From contig NZ_JAPEOZ010000001.1 in the NCBI RefSeq assembly GCF_026340655.1, positions 8,804,001 through 8,868,000 of the forward strand: a DNA stretch of 64,000 nt. Reading direction: 5' to 3'. Position numbers and translations under genes: made by a program. Of the stretch, positions 1 through 9,261 are shown in pieces. The DNA is from Streptomyces sp. NBC_01275 (lineage in GTDB: Bacteria > Actinomycetota > Actinomycetes > Streptomycetales > Streptomycetaceae). Below the pieces are notes generated by a model. It worked only from the letters and a program-made list of their open reading frames with translations, searched no databases and was not told the origin of the DNA. How positions within the stretch are numbered: the first letter of the stretch is position 1; each line of letters begins with the position of its first letter.

Positions 1-41
1 GTCCTGGCTCGTGTGCACATCCATGGGAGGGAGAGGATCAC

Positions 42-2996
42 TTGCCCCCCAAGGACCCGGACCGTGCGAACGGCGCCGTTCTCGTCGGCAGGCACACGCA
101 GATCGAGTGTCTTTCCGCGGTCGTACAGGATCTGACCGACGGCCGGGGAGCGTTCCTGGAAGTCACCGGTGAGCCGGGGATCGGCAAGACCACACTGCTC
201 GGCCTGCTCGCCGAGCGGGCAGCCGGGGCAGGGGCACTGGTGGCGCGCGTCCACGCCGCGCGCGGTACGACACAACCCGGCCAGGTCATCACAGAGGTGC
301 TGGATGCCCTGGAGGCGCGGGATTCCCCGATCGCCCGGGAGCTCGGCGCCGGGGCGGATGCCGAGGTGCGCAGCGTACTGGGGCGCTGGGCGGCGCGGCG
401 CGGCGGCGTGCTGGTCCTCGACAACGTGCATCTGTGCGACGAGCAGTCCGCGAGACTGATCGCGCAGCTCGTGCGGACACCCCCGCCCGGCCCGTTCGTC
501 CTGGCGCTGGCGCACCGCCCGCGGCAGTCTAGCCCGGTACTGAGAGAAGCGCTCGAACACGGAGTCGAGACCGGCTCGGTCATCCGCCTGGCCCCGTCCT
601 CCTTGGACCTCCCGGCGATATCCGCCTTGCTCGGCCATGGGGGGTCTCACACCGACACCACCTCCCCGCACGCCTTCTCCCACTCGGCGCGTGACCATGC
701 GTACACCGAGTGGCGCGCCTCCCCGGCACCCGTGGTCGACGGCACTTACGCCGAGCAGTTGCACGCCGCCTCCTGCGGCAACCCGCGGATGCTGCGGATC
801 CTGGTCGCGGCACGGTGGGACCCGGACGAGTGGCCGCTGAGTCCCGGTCCGGACCGGGACGGCATGCTCCGGGAGGCTGTCTCCGTCGTCGCCGAGCTGG
901 ACTCCGTTACCGCTGACGCCGCGCTCTCGATCCAGGTCGCCGCCGTTCTCGGTGATCCTTTCCTGCCGGACGACGTCGCTGCGGTCTCCGATCTCGGCCT
1001 GGAACGGACCCTCGCAGCGTTCACCGAACTCGTCGAAGCGGACTTGATACGGCCGCTGCCCTGGGGCGGCGGCTACGTCTTCCGGCACCCGGTGCTCGGT
1101 CACGTCGCCCTGGAACACGCTTCGCCGTCCCGGCGCGTCAACGCCCACAGGCGGGCCCTGGATCTGCTCACCACGCGAGGAGCGTCGGCGCTCCGACGTG
1201 CCCGGCAGGCCGAGCACCTGGTGGGCGCGGGCAGTGCGCAGGCCCGGCAGGTTCTGGTCGAGGGCGCGGCGGAGGCGATGGCCAAGTCCCCGGCCGTCGC
1301 TGCCCGCTGGCTGCGCCTGGCGCTGGACCACCTGCCCGCCGGGGACGTGATCAGCGCCCCCCGGGTCGTTCTGGTGCTGGACTGTTGCCGGGCCCTCAGC
1401 GCCGTGGGCCGCCTGCAGGAAGCCCGTTCCCTGGTGCACGATGTGCTCCGGCATCAGTCGGATCTCTCCGAGGACCTGCGGCTGAGTGCCTACGCCGTCT
1501 GCGGAGAGCTGGAGCGGCTGCTGGGCCGCCACCAGGAGGCCGAAGCAGTGGTCCGGACGGCACTCGACCTCGTACCCCGCCCACTGCCGGTTCCGCTGTC
1601 GGCGCCGGTGGTCGAACTGATCACCGCATACGGGCGAGTGCAGTTGTTCCGGGGCGCCTACGGCGAGGCACGTGACGTGGTCCGCGAGGCGGCGGAGGCG
1701 GCCGGAGCCGTCGGCCCGGCGGTGCCCTACCTGCGGGCCCTGGGCGCCCTCGGCGATACCCAGCTCGGGCTGCTGCCCGAGGCCGTCGCCGAGGTCACCG
1801 AGTGTGCGCGGATCGTGGACGCCCTGCCGGACGCCGCTGCCGTCACCATGCCCGACGTCCTGGCCATGCTCGGCTGCGCGGAGTTGTTCCAGGAGCGGTT
1901 CCATGACGCCTACCGGCATCTGGAACGAGGACTGCAGGCAACCACGGGCGCCACCCGGAGGTTCATCCGGATCAACCAACTGGTGGCCCTGTGCCATCTC
2001 GACCAGCTGACGGGGCGTCTGGAGTCGCTCTGTCGCCGTGCCGGGGAGGCCGAGCTGCTCGCCCGGATGAGCGGGGCCGACGAAGCCGCCGGGATCGCCA
2101 TGATCCTGCGGGCGACGGGGCTGCTGTGGACACGTCCACGGCGGGACACCGACAGACTGCTCGAACTCGCCGGGGAAGGACTGTCCCTCGCCTTGCGCAA
2201 GCGGGGCTGGCGGGCAGCCGTCGCGGTCGGCCTGCGCGCCCACGCCCAGTTCCTCGGCGGGGACCCGGCAGGCTGTCTGCGCACCCTCGTCGAGGAGGGC
2301 GGCCCGCAGCTGCAGCGGCTGCTGCGGGCCTGGCAGCCCTCGCTTCTGGCCCTCGCCTCCGTCGCGGCTCTGCGTTGCGGTGACATCGCCGCCGCACGCG
2401 ACTGGGCCAGGACGGGGGAGGCCGTGGCCGACCAGTTGGGGCTGCCGCTGCAACAGCAGTATGTGCGCAGAGCCCGGGCCGCGCTCCACGCCGCAGAGGG
2501 AGAGCACCGCCTGGCGGCCGGGCTGTTTCACGAGGCCGCGGAGTCGTTCCGCCGTGCGGGCCTGCCGGTGGAACACGCCTGGACCTTGGTGACCGGGGCG
2601 CCTTCGGTCCACGCGGCCCATGGCACCCGGCAGGCGCTGGAATGGCTCGATACGGCGGGGAAGGCCGCCCGGGCCTGTGACGCACAGCGAATCCGTGAGG
2701 AGGCGGCAAGGGTCAGGACCCTGCTGCCGGCGTCCTGCGCCGCAACCGGTGCGGCGAGCGCAACGGCGCAGGACGCGAGCGCCCGGGCGACGGCGGCCCT
2801 TCTCACCGAGCGAGAGCGGCAGATCGCGGAACTGGCGGCAGAGGGCAAACGCACCAAGGAGATCGCAGAGGAGCTGTTCGTCAGCACCAGGACGGTCGAA
2901 ACCCACCTCGGCCGCATCTACCGCAAGCTCGACATCCCCTCCCGGGCGGCACTGCCGCGCGCACTCGGCCAAGTGGTCCACCGGCCGGCCGTCTGA
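42..2996 (+). CDS. LAL-type LuxR-family transcriptional regulator (ATPase plus C-terminal HTH)
   Basis: A 984-residue protein of typical LAL (large ATP-binding LuxR) length. It has an N-terminal P-loop (GEPGIGKTT, residues 43-51), a Walker B-like LVLDN near residues 124-128, a long helical TPR-like middle, and a C-terminal LuxR HTH that starts at LTERERQIAELAAEG and continues through a TRTVETHLGRIYRKL recognition region. The start is TTG at 42, behind a GGGAGGGAGAGGA purine run. LAL proteins act in the cytoplasm as signal-responsive activators, often of natural-product or sugar genes. Its target cannot be inferred: the next gene is convergent and upstream sequence is outside the window. Confidence 0.9.
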   Translation: MPPKDPDRANGAVLVGRHTQIECLSAVVQDLTDGRGAFLEVTGEPGIGKTTLLGLLAERAAGAGALVARVHAARGTTQPGQVITEVLDALEARDSPIARELGAGADAEVRSVLGRWAARRGGVLVLDNVHLCDEQSARLIAQLVRTPPPGPFVLALAHRPRQSSPVLREALEHGVETGSVIRLAPSSLDLPAISALLGHGGSHTDTTSPHAFSHSARDHAYTEWRASPAPVVDGTYAEQLHAASCGNPRMLRILVAARWDPDEWPLSPGPDRDGMLREAVSVVAELDSVTADAALSIQVAAVLGDPFLPDDVAAVSDLGLERTLAAFTELVEADLIRPLPWGGGYVFRHPVLGHVALEHASPSRRVNAHRRALDLLTTRGASALRRARQAEHLVGAGSAQARQVLVEGAAEAMAKSPAVAARWLRLALDHLPAGDVISAPRVVLVLDCCRALSAVGRLQEARSLVHDVLRHQSDLSEDLRLSAYAVCGELERLLGRHQEAEAVVRTALDLVPRPLPVPLSAPVVELITAYGRVQLFRGAYGEARDVVREAAEAAGAVGPAVPYLRALGALGDTQLGLLPEAVAEVTECARIVDALPDAAAVTMPDVLAMLGCAELFQERFHDAYRHLERGLQATTGATRRFIRINQLVALCHLDQLTGRLESLCRRAGEAELLARMSGADEAAGIAMILRATGLLWTRPRRDTDRLLELAGEGLSLALRKRGWRAAVAVGLRAHAQFLGGDPAGCLRTLVEEGGPQLQRLLRAWQPSLLALASVAALRCGDIAAARDWARTGEAVADQLGLPLQQQYVRRARAALHAAEGEHRLAAGLFHEAAESFRRAGLPVEHAWTLVTGAPSVHAAHGTRQALEWLDTAGKAARACDAQRIREEAARVRTLLPASCAATGAASATAQDASARATAALLTERERQIAELAAEGKRTKEIAEELFVSTRTVETHLGRIYRKLDIPSRAALPRALGQVVHRPAV

Positions 2997-3205
2997 CCGG
3001 TCGCTCCGGTCCCACCTCGTCGTCGGCGGCCCCGCGGTCTCGTTCTGCAGCCGTGTACGGGTTTCCACGATGTGCCCGCGCGCCCGGGTGCGGCAGACCA
3101 ACGGCGTCACCACCAGAGCTAGGCGCAGTCCCGCACGTATCGCCCGAGTTGCGAGGCGCACTTTCGCGGGACGGCCGACGCACAATGCAGAAGTTCGGCC
3201 GAGCG

Positions 3206-3820
3206 TCAGGCGGCGGACTGCTTGTGCAGGCTGTGGGCGACCGCCAGGAACAGGTGCAGGTTCGTGATGTCCTTGGCGTGGTTGTGGGACCAGCGGACGG
3301 GGTCGCCCGAGGAGTCGGTGGTCATGATGCGGACCAGGCCGCCCGCGGCACGGACCTCCCTGACCTTCGGCCAGGGCAGGCTCCCCTTCCCGGGGGCGCT
3401 TACGGCCGTGCGGGAGAGCGAGAGCGCTCCGAACGGGACCGTGCCGCCCTCGCGAAGCGTCTCCAGCACGGCCGGTCCCTGTGCGCGCACCACCGCGTCC
3501 TGCATCCGGGGACCCCAGATGTCGGGATCCTCGTAGAACTCCGTGATCCGCACCGATCCATGGCCGGGGGCGCCTGCCGAGTAGACGTACTTGGTCGGCG
3601 CGGGGACGCCATTGATGACCAGCTGGGTGATTTCCTGCTGGAGGCGCAGGGAGTCCCAGCGCAGGGCGACCGGATCGCCGCCGGACGGCGGGTGCACGAC
3701 CAGCCCCTCCTCGAACAGGTGCAGCCGCTGGGCGGCCCGCTTCCGGCTGAAGTCGGGGAAGCGGCGCATGGCGAACCAGTAGTACAGCAGCCCGGGGACC
3801 AGGAACAACGGCATGAGCAT
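3206..3820 (-). CDS. DUF6585-like membrane-anchored protein, probably 5'-truncated
   Basis: From the ATG at 3820 the frame gives 204 residues. An N-terminal membrane segment (PLFLVPGLLYYWFAM) leads into a soluble part with RLHLFEEGLVV, LRLQQEITQ, RITEFYEDPDIWGP and a C-terminal LHLFLAVAHSL. This pattern resembles the actinobacterial DUF6585 family as I know it; function is unknown. Family members I recall have a longer N-terminus. The frame stays open another 87 codons upstream to 4081, but that part is antisense to the neighbouring recombinase and does not look like coding sequence. I infer that the Tn554-like element cut off the original 5' end near 3838. Confidence 0.6.
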   Translation of the reverse strand: MLMPLFLVPGLLYYWFAMRRFPDFSRKRAAQRLHLFEEGLVVHPPSGGDPVALRWDSLRLQQEITQLVINGVPAPTKYVYSAGAPGHGSVRITEFYEDPDIWGPRMQDAVVRAQGPAVLETLREGGTVPFGALSLSRTAVSAPGKGSLPWPKVREVRAAGGLVRIMTTDSSGDPVRWSHNHAKDITNLHLFLAVAHSLHKQSAA

Positions 3821-3961
3821 GAGGCAGTTGAAGACATTCTCTCTGGTTTGTAGGTGCGTCGTGCACTGTCGCGTCACCCACAAGAGGGCTGCTGTGTACG
3901 ACGGTTCGCGTCGCCGTGTCGTGCACGTCGGGGTTGTCGTTGAAGGTCCGTGGCTCATCAG

Positions 3962-5123
3962 GTGATCTCCGGAAGGCTCCGTCCCTTCGCTGTACGCATG
4001 CCGTCGGGTCAGCGGTACTGGACCGTGCTGGATGAGGACCGGCTGGCACCCGTACCGGCGGCGGACGAGTTTTTGCGGCATGCGCTTCGGTCGTGATCAG
4101 GCCGAGTCGACGACGCGTACATACGCCGGGGCGGTCGCGCTCTACCTGACGTGGTGCGGGTGCACCGGCCGGGACTGGACGACGGCCGCGGGTCGCCTGG
4201 GCGCCTTCATGTTCTGGCTGCGGCACTCGCCCGGCGACGGCACTCCGGTGGTGGCCGGGCCCGGGAGCGAACCGGTCCGCGGGCCGCGCCGGATCAATAC
4301 CGTGCTGGCCGGCGTCCGTGAGTTCCTCGCGCACGCCACGACGCTGGGAACGGTGCCCACGTTCGTGCTGTCCCAGCTCTACGAGGTCGCCGACGACCGT
4401 GACCTGCCGGTGCAGGCCCGCGGCGAGGGCAGCGGGCTGCGCTACTACGCCAAGGCCCGGCACCGGGCCGCCGAGCCGGTTGGGCCGGTCGGCCGCGCCA
4501 GCGACGAGGACGTCCTCGCTCTGCTGCGGGCCTGCCGCTCGGCCCGGGACCGGTTCATCGTCCTGTTGCTGGCCAGGGCGGGACTGCGTCGCAGCGAGGC
4601 CGTGGGCCTTCGGCGCGAAGACATCCACTTCGTCCTGGACGCCAGCGTGCTGGGCTGTCGGATTCCCGGCTCTCACCTGCACGTGGTGCGCCGGGACAAC
4701 GACAACGGCGCCTGGGCGAAGTCGAAGCGTTCGCGCGCCGTCCCGGTCGACTTCCTGCTGGTCCAGGCTTACGACCAGTACGTCGTCGAACGGGACGCCT
4801 GCCGCGAGGCCCGCAACAGCGACTTCGTGCTGGTGAACCTGTTCCGAGCGCCGCTGGGGGCACCCATGCCGCCCGGCGCCCTGAACGACCTGTTCAGCCG
4901 GCTCTCGCGCAGGGCCGGACTGGCCGACGGCGTTCATCCCCACGCCCTGCGGCACGGATTTGCCAGCAACGCCGCCGACGCCGGCGCCGTCCTGGACGAG
5001 ATCGCCGATCTGCTCGGCCACGCGAACGCCTCCAGCTCCGAGGTCTACCTGCACCCTGACCCGCAACGCCTGCGGTCCGCCGTCGAGCGGGTCGGCGCTC
5101 TCGCTCCCGGGAGGAACGGATGA
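3962..5123 (+). pseudogene. tnpA: Tn554 TnpA-like tyrosine recombinase, frameshifted near its N-terminus
   Basis: The main open frame runs to 5123. It holds a complete catalytic domain: Arg in AGLRRSEAVGL (codon near 4587), HALRH (H and R near 4941-4952), GH in LLGHANASS, and the nucleophilic Tyr in SEVYLHPD. The family N-terminus lies in a different frame: from GTG 3962 or ATG 3998 one reads RPFAVRMPSGQRYWTVLDED then AADEFLRH, after which the frame must change near 4078-4083 to reach RFGRDQAESTT. One extra base or two missing bases explains this. ATG 4080 could start a shortened protein. The stop overlaps tnpB by ATGA at 5120-5123. I place it in the TnpA family with confidence; whether it is active is doubtful. 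Confidence 0.7.
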
Positions 5124-7572
5124 CCACGGCCCTGCAACTGGTGCCCGCTCCCGCATCGGATCTGCTGCCTGCCCGCGCGAAACGGCTGCGCGCTCTGATC
5201 CGGCCGGAGACGCTGGACGTTCTGAACTGGGACGAGAAGTCCCGGATCCTTCGGCCCTCACCGGACCACCCTTTCCTCGACATGAATGTCTGCGCCCGTT
5301 CCGGCTGCTGGGCAGCAGCCCGGAAGACGGACCTGGGGTTGTGCTCGGCCTGCCGCGGCAGCTGGAAGCGGAGCGGCAAAACGCCGGAGGACTTCCTGGC
5401 GACCGAGCCAAAACAGATCAGCAACATCTCGGGCGGGTGCGCGGTCGCGAAGTGCCGGCGCCCCTGGACGTCGTCCCGCACGCAGATGTGCATGCGGCAC
5501 CGCGAGTTGTTCACGAGGCTGGGGCGTCCGCCGCTGGAAGAGTTCTTCGCCGACCCGCGCGTTCGCCCGCTGCCGGGCTTCGGCCTGTGCTCGGTGGACG
5601 CCTGCCACCGGCACCAGGCGAACAGCTCCAACGCGTTCTGCCCTCCCCACTGGGTGAGGTGGCAGGAGGCACAGGTCCCCGACGCTGATTTCGAGACGTG
5701 GTGCCGCACCGAGCCCGGCACGGCGGAGTCCACCGCGCTGAGCCTGCGCGGTCTGCCGGTCCTGGTGACCGCCGAGATCCTCTATGTCCTCCAGGCCCGC
5801 ACGGACGCCGAGGTCAAGACCCCGCCCGTCCTGCTGCGAGGCGTCGTCCGGCACCTCCGCGAGCAACGCGTCGAGCAGTTCGACGACGTCCAGGTGCCCC
5901 GCAACACCCATCTCGCCGGCATGGCCAACCGCATGCGCCGCACACTCGCGGCCGCCGTCTCCACGCCGGAGCTGGAACAGATCAAGGACGTCTGGAACAT
6001 GGGCGCCTTCGGACTGGGCCAGTGGCGCAAGATGGACTTCACACCGTTGCGCCAGGAGTGGATGCGCCGGGCCTGCAAGACGTGGGTGCTGGACGAGATC
6101 CCCCGCCGTTACGGCAAGAACATCCCCAACAGCCTCTCCGACATGATCCTCTGCGTTCGTTACCTCTCGCAGAGTCTGGTCCGGTCCCGGCAGGACGGCG
6201 GAGCGGACATGGCCGCGCTCGGCCGAAGCGACATCGAGGCGTTCGCGCAGTACGTGACTCATCTGGCGCACACCGGCGAGATCAGCGCCTTCCGCCGCAC
6301 GACGATCTGCCGTTTCACCGGCCGGTTCCTGCGTGAGATCCGCGACCTGGGTCTGACCCGGCCCGGCGAGATCCTCGCTGAGCTGCCCGACGACTTCGCG
6401 CTGAGAAGACATGACATGCCCCCGGTCATCACCGAGGAAGGACCGGGCAGGGCCCTGCCGAAGGAGATCCTCAGCCAGCTCTGCGAGCGACTGCCCACCC
6501 TCGACCAGATCCGCGACGGCAGCGACGACGCTCGCGCCGCCATCGAGGTCCTCGTCGACACCGGTCGGCGCCCCGACGAGATCGGGTGCCTGCCCTGGGA
6601 CTGCCTGGAGACCGACGAACACGGCAAATCCGTGCTCGTCTACACCGACTTCAAGAACAACCGCATCGGCTGCCGCCTGCCGATCCCGGACTCCACCGCA
6701 GAAATCATCGTCCGGCAGAAGAAGACCATCCGCGCACGCTTCCCAGACACCGAGCTTTCCAAGCTGGTCCTCTTCCCCCGGCCCCGACAGAACTCCGAGG
6801 GCACCCAGCCGTTCCGGATGCAGCACATCGGCAACGTCCACCGCCGCTGGGTCAACGCCATGCCCCCATTGCTGCTGGCTGACGGCACCGAGTTCCCCAA
6901 GCTGGAAGTCGTGCCCTACTCCTACCGGCACTCCTACGCCCAACGACACGCCGACGCCGGAACCCTCCCCGATGTGCTCCGTGAGCTCATGGGCCACAGA
7001 TCGTTGCAAACTACACAAACCTACTATCGGGTGACCGAGAAGCGGACCCGGTCCGCGGTCGACAAACTCGTCTCGCACCAATTCGACCGGCACGGCAACC
7101 GGATCTGGACCCAGGCCCGCCGGCTCCTGGAGCACGAGCACGCCCGCCTGCGGATCGGCCAAGTGTCCGTCCCCTACGGGATCTGCGTCGAGCCGAGCAA
7201 CGTCAAGGCCGGCGGCCACGGTTGCCCGTTCCGGTTCCGCTGCGTCGGCTGCGACCATTTCCGCACCGACCCGTCGTACTTGCCGGAGCTGCGGACCTAC
7301 CTCGACACTCTGCTCCGGGATCGCGAACGCCTGGCCGCAGCAACCGACTTGGACGCTGGGCCCGCACCGAGGCGACTCCCTCAGAGGAGGAAATCAAGCG
7401 CATCCGCACACTGATCCGCCGCGTCGAGACCGACCTGGACGGGCTCACGGACGACGAACGCGAGCAGATCACGGAGGCCACGCGGACGCTGCGCAAGACC
7501 CGCGCTGTCTCCCTGGGCGTGCCCGCCATCCACCCGCCGGAGCCGGGCCTGCGGCTGGAGCGTGACGCGTGA
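5120..7572 (+). pseudogene. tnpB: Tn554 TnpB-like tyrosine recombinase with Cys-rich N-terminus, frameshifted near its C-terminus
   Basis: The 5120 frame gives 764 residues and ends at 7414. Its N-terminal ~190 residues contain several Cys/His clusters (CARSGCW, CSACR, CAVAKC, CMRH, CSVDACHRH) that look like zinc modules. The recombinase core follows, with VDTGRRPDEIG, YSYRHSYAQRH, LMGHRSLQTT and the nucleophile in TYYRV. After it comes a second Cys cluster (GCPFRFRCVGC). The expected tail (WARTEATPSEEEIKRIRTLI, continuing to GLRLERDA) lies one frame over and ends at 7572, exactly overlapping the tnpC GTG start (GTGA). One missing base near 7360 explains this. The unshifted product would end in an unrelated tail. 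Confidence 0.72.
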
Positions 7573-8126
7573 GCTCATCACCGGACCACCTGGCCCGAGC
7601 ACGGGCAGCGGACTCCGACCGGCGGCGGACCCGTGTCCTCAAGGTCCTCGACAAGCTGGCCGCGGACGGCGAGGAGATCACCGTCTCCTCCGTTGCCCGC
7701 GCCGCCGGCGTCCACCGCAGCCTGATCCACCGGCATGGTGACCTGCACGCGGCCGTCCTCGCCCGCGCTTCCGAGCCGACGCCCGGCACGGCGACCGGGA
7801 CGCAGGTCAGCCGCCAGTCGCTGCTGGCCGACGTCGCAAATCTGACGGCCCGCAACGGTCGTCTGTCCGCGCACATCACCCGGCTTGAACGGCGGCTCTC
7901 CGAGGCGCTGGGACAGTCTGTCTGGGAAGCCTCCGGCCTCGGCGCCCCGGCTGACGTCGAGACGCTCACACGCCGCAACACCGAGCTCGAACAGCAGATC
8001 CTCGACCTCCGCGCTGAACTCGTCGAACGGGGCGAGGACCTCGAAGCCGCCCGCGCCGCGAACCGGGAACTCATGGCCCAGATCAACAGTCGCTCGACCA
8101 GAAAATCCGGCATCACGAAAGGCTAG
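7569..8126 (+). CDS. tnpC: DUF6262 / TnpC-like accessory protein of the Tn554-type cassette
   Basis: A 185-residue protein starting at GTG 7569 and overlapping the shifted end of tnpB by 4 bp. The first half has an HTH-like stretch (ITVSSVARAAGVHRSLIHRH). The second half is heptad-rich (SRQSLLADVANLTARNGRL, then TLTRRNTELEQQILDLRAEL) and predicts a coiled coil. This two-part design fits the small third gene of Tn554-type cassettes, which assists insertion and orientation. Specific DNA contacts are unknown. It appears intact, unlike tnpA and tnpB. Confidence 0.75.
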   Translation: MSSSPDHLARARAADSDRRRTRVLKVLDKLAADGEEITVSSVARAAGVHRSLIHRHGDLHAAVLARASEPTPGTATGTQVSRQSLLADVANLTARNGRLSAHITRLERRLSEALGQSVWEASGLGAPADVETLTRRNTELEQQILDLRAELVERGEDLEAARAANRELMAQINSRSTRKSGITKG

Positions 8127-8192
8127 GTGTGGCGGCGTGGGGCGCTGTTGACGCCTATATGCAGCGCGGCGCCTCGCAGCATTCAGCCCTCG

Positions 8193-8648
8193 ATGTCAGA
8201 GTTCCTGGACCTGCACGGCAGAACGTCGAAGGTGCTCCGGGCCCTGGCCGACGCGGCCATGCGACGCCATGGGCTGCACGTCGGACAGAACTACCTGCTC
8301 GCGGTGCTGTGGGAGCGGGACGGCAGCACGCCCGGCGAGGTCGCCGCCGCGCTGAACGTCACGACACCCACCGTCGTCAAGATGGCTGACCGGATGACTA
8401 CGGCCGGGCTGCTAACCCGTCGCCGTGACGACCGGGACAACCGCCTCGTCCGGCTCTGGCTCACCGACCCGGGGCGTGCCCTGCAGAAACCGGTCGAGGC
8501 CGAACGGCGGTTGATCGAGGAGAAGGTCACCGCAGATCTCACCGAGACCGAACGCGAAGCCCTCCTGAACGCCCTGGCGAAGGTCCACAAGGCAGCGAGC
8601 GAGCTGTTGAGCGACCCCATCGATTATGGCGACTCGGCCATCACCTGA
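8193..8648 (+). CDS. MarR-family transcriptional regulator
   Basis: From ATG 8193 the product has 151 residues with the MarR winged helix: YLLAVLWERDGSTPGEVAAAL, the recognition helix NVTTPTVVKMADRM, and the wing TRRRDDRDNRLVRLWLT. MarR proteins are cytoplasmic dimeric repressors that respond to phenolics or oxidants. An in-frame extension to 8127 exists but is not MarR-like and reads into the transposon border. No clear ribosome-binding site precedes 8193. The native promoter, and possibly its divergent target gene, may have been displaced by the Tn554-like insertion. Confidence 0.8.
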   Translation: MSEFLDLHGRTSKVLRALADAAMRRHGLHVGQNYLLAVLWERDGSTPGEVAAALNVTTPTVVKMADRMTTAGLLTRRRDDRDNRLVRLWLTDPGRALQKPVEAERRLIEEKVTADLTETEREALLNALAKVHKAASELLSDPIDYGDSAIT

Positions 8649-8830
8649 CACTCCCCGCTCCCTGTCTGACCAGATCCGACAAGTACGAAGACAGCTTCCT
8701 GCCCACCGACGACTTCCTTGATCCCCCAAGGATGCCTTGGACTGCCCGATCGGCCGCTGCCTCGCCATCGCGAGAACCCACACACAATCTGGCTCCCGTC
8801 AACCCTCGAAGGACTTCCGGAGCCGACCAC

Positions 8831-9202
8831 TTAGCCGTGCGAGGTCTCGGCTACGTCGACCACTTCGAAGCCTTGGCGACGCATCCGTTCACCTCCCCAG
8901 GCGCCGAGCGGCCCGAGCGCTTGATTGAGCGTGCGTCCGTGCTCGGTCAGGGAGTACTCCACCCGTGGCGGCACCTGGGCATAGACCTCCCGGTGCACGA
9001 GTCCGTCTTCCTCCATCTCACGCAGGTGCTGGGTCAGCATCTTCTCGCTCACTCCCGGCAGACCGCGACGGAGCTCGGCGAAGCGGCGCACACGATGGGC
9101 GTCAAGTTCCCAGAGGATCAGTCCCTTCCACTTGCCGCTCACCACGTCGAGCGCAGCGTCGATGCCGCAGATGTAAGGCCCGCATCTCGGCGCCTTGGCC
9201 AT
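8831..9202 (-). CDS. HxlR-family transcriptional regulator
   Basis: A 123-residue protein from ATG 9202, preceded by AAGGGG on the minus strand. It has the HxlR winged-helix core: CGIDAALDVVSGKWKGLILW, RRFAELRRGLPGVSEKMLTQ, HLREMEEDGLV and REVYAQVPPRVEYSLTEHG. Cysteines near residues 8 and 13 lie where HxlR, YodB and HypR proteins often carry redox- or electrophile-sensing thiols. It is divergent from the dehydrogenase at 9262 and probably regulates it through the inverted repeat at 9226-9252. Confidence 0.88.
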   Translation of the reverse strand: MAKAPRCGPYICGIDAALDVVSGKWKGLILWELDAHRVRRFAELRRGLPGVSEKMLTQHLREMEEDGLVHREVYAQVPPRVEYSLTEHGRTLNQALGPLGAWGGERMRRQGFEVVDVAETSHG

Positions 9203-9225
9203 CACTGATCCCCTTACGAAAAGGT

Positions 9226-9252
9226 AAGTACCGCAGAAAATAGTGGGTACTT
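9226..9252. promoter_or_regulatory. Probable HxlR operator (inverted repeat)
   Basis: AAGTACC (9226-9232) and GGTACTT (9246-9252) are perfect 7-bp inverted arms with a 13-bp spacer. The arm centres are 20 bp apart, about two helical turns. The site lies in the divergent promoter region between the HxlR gene (start 9202) and the dehydrogenase (start 9262), as expected for an autoregulated HxlR pair. Confidence 0.65.
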
Positions 9253-9261
9253 CCGAGAGTA

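Larger units (their letters stand above)
3838..8192 (+). mobile_element. Tn554-type transposition cassette (borders inferred)
   Basis: Three co-directional, overlapping genes follow the Tn554 order: a ~360-aa tyrosine recombinase, a ~760-aa tyrosine recombinase with Cys-rich ends, and a small HTH/coiled-coil protein (DUF6262, TnpC-like). The cassette separates a truncated DUF6585 gene from a MarR gene whose start lies only 66 bp after tnpC. Tn554-family elements have no terminal inverted repeats, so the borders given are estimates from gene context. No passenger gene is visible between them. Both recombinase genes contain an apparent frameshift, which suggests the element is decayed. Confidence 0.7.

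Noticed and set aside
3821..4081. N-terminal extension of the DUF6585 ORF
   Set aside because: Unlike family N-termini and antisense to the tnpA start region; treated as open by chance.
5258..7258. 666-codon minus-strand frame opposite tnpB
   Set aside because: Shadow composition (VGDGHLADPQ-like), no domain, fully antisense to a gene with clear recombinase motifs.
7360..7365. Programmed -1 frameshift in tnpB
   Set aside because: No convincing slippery heptamer plus stem-loop was seen; a lost base is the simpler reading.
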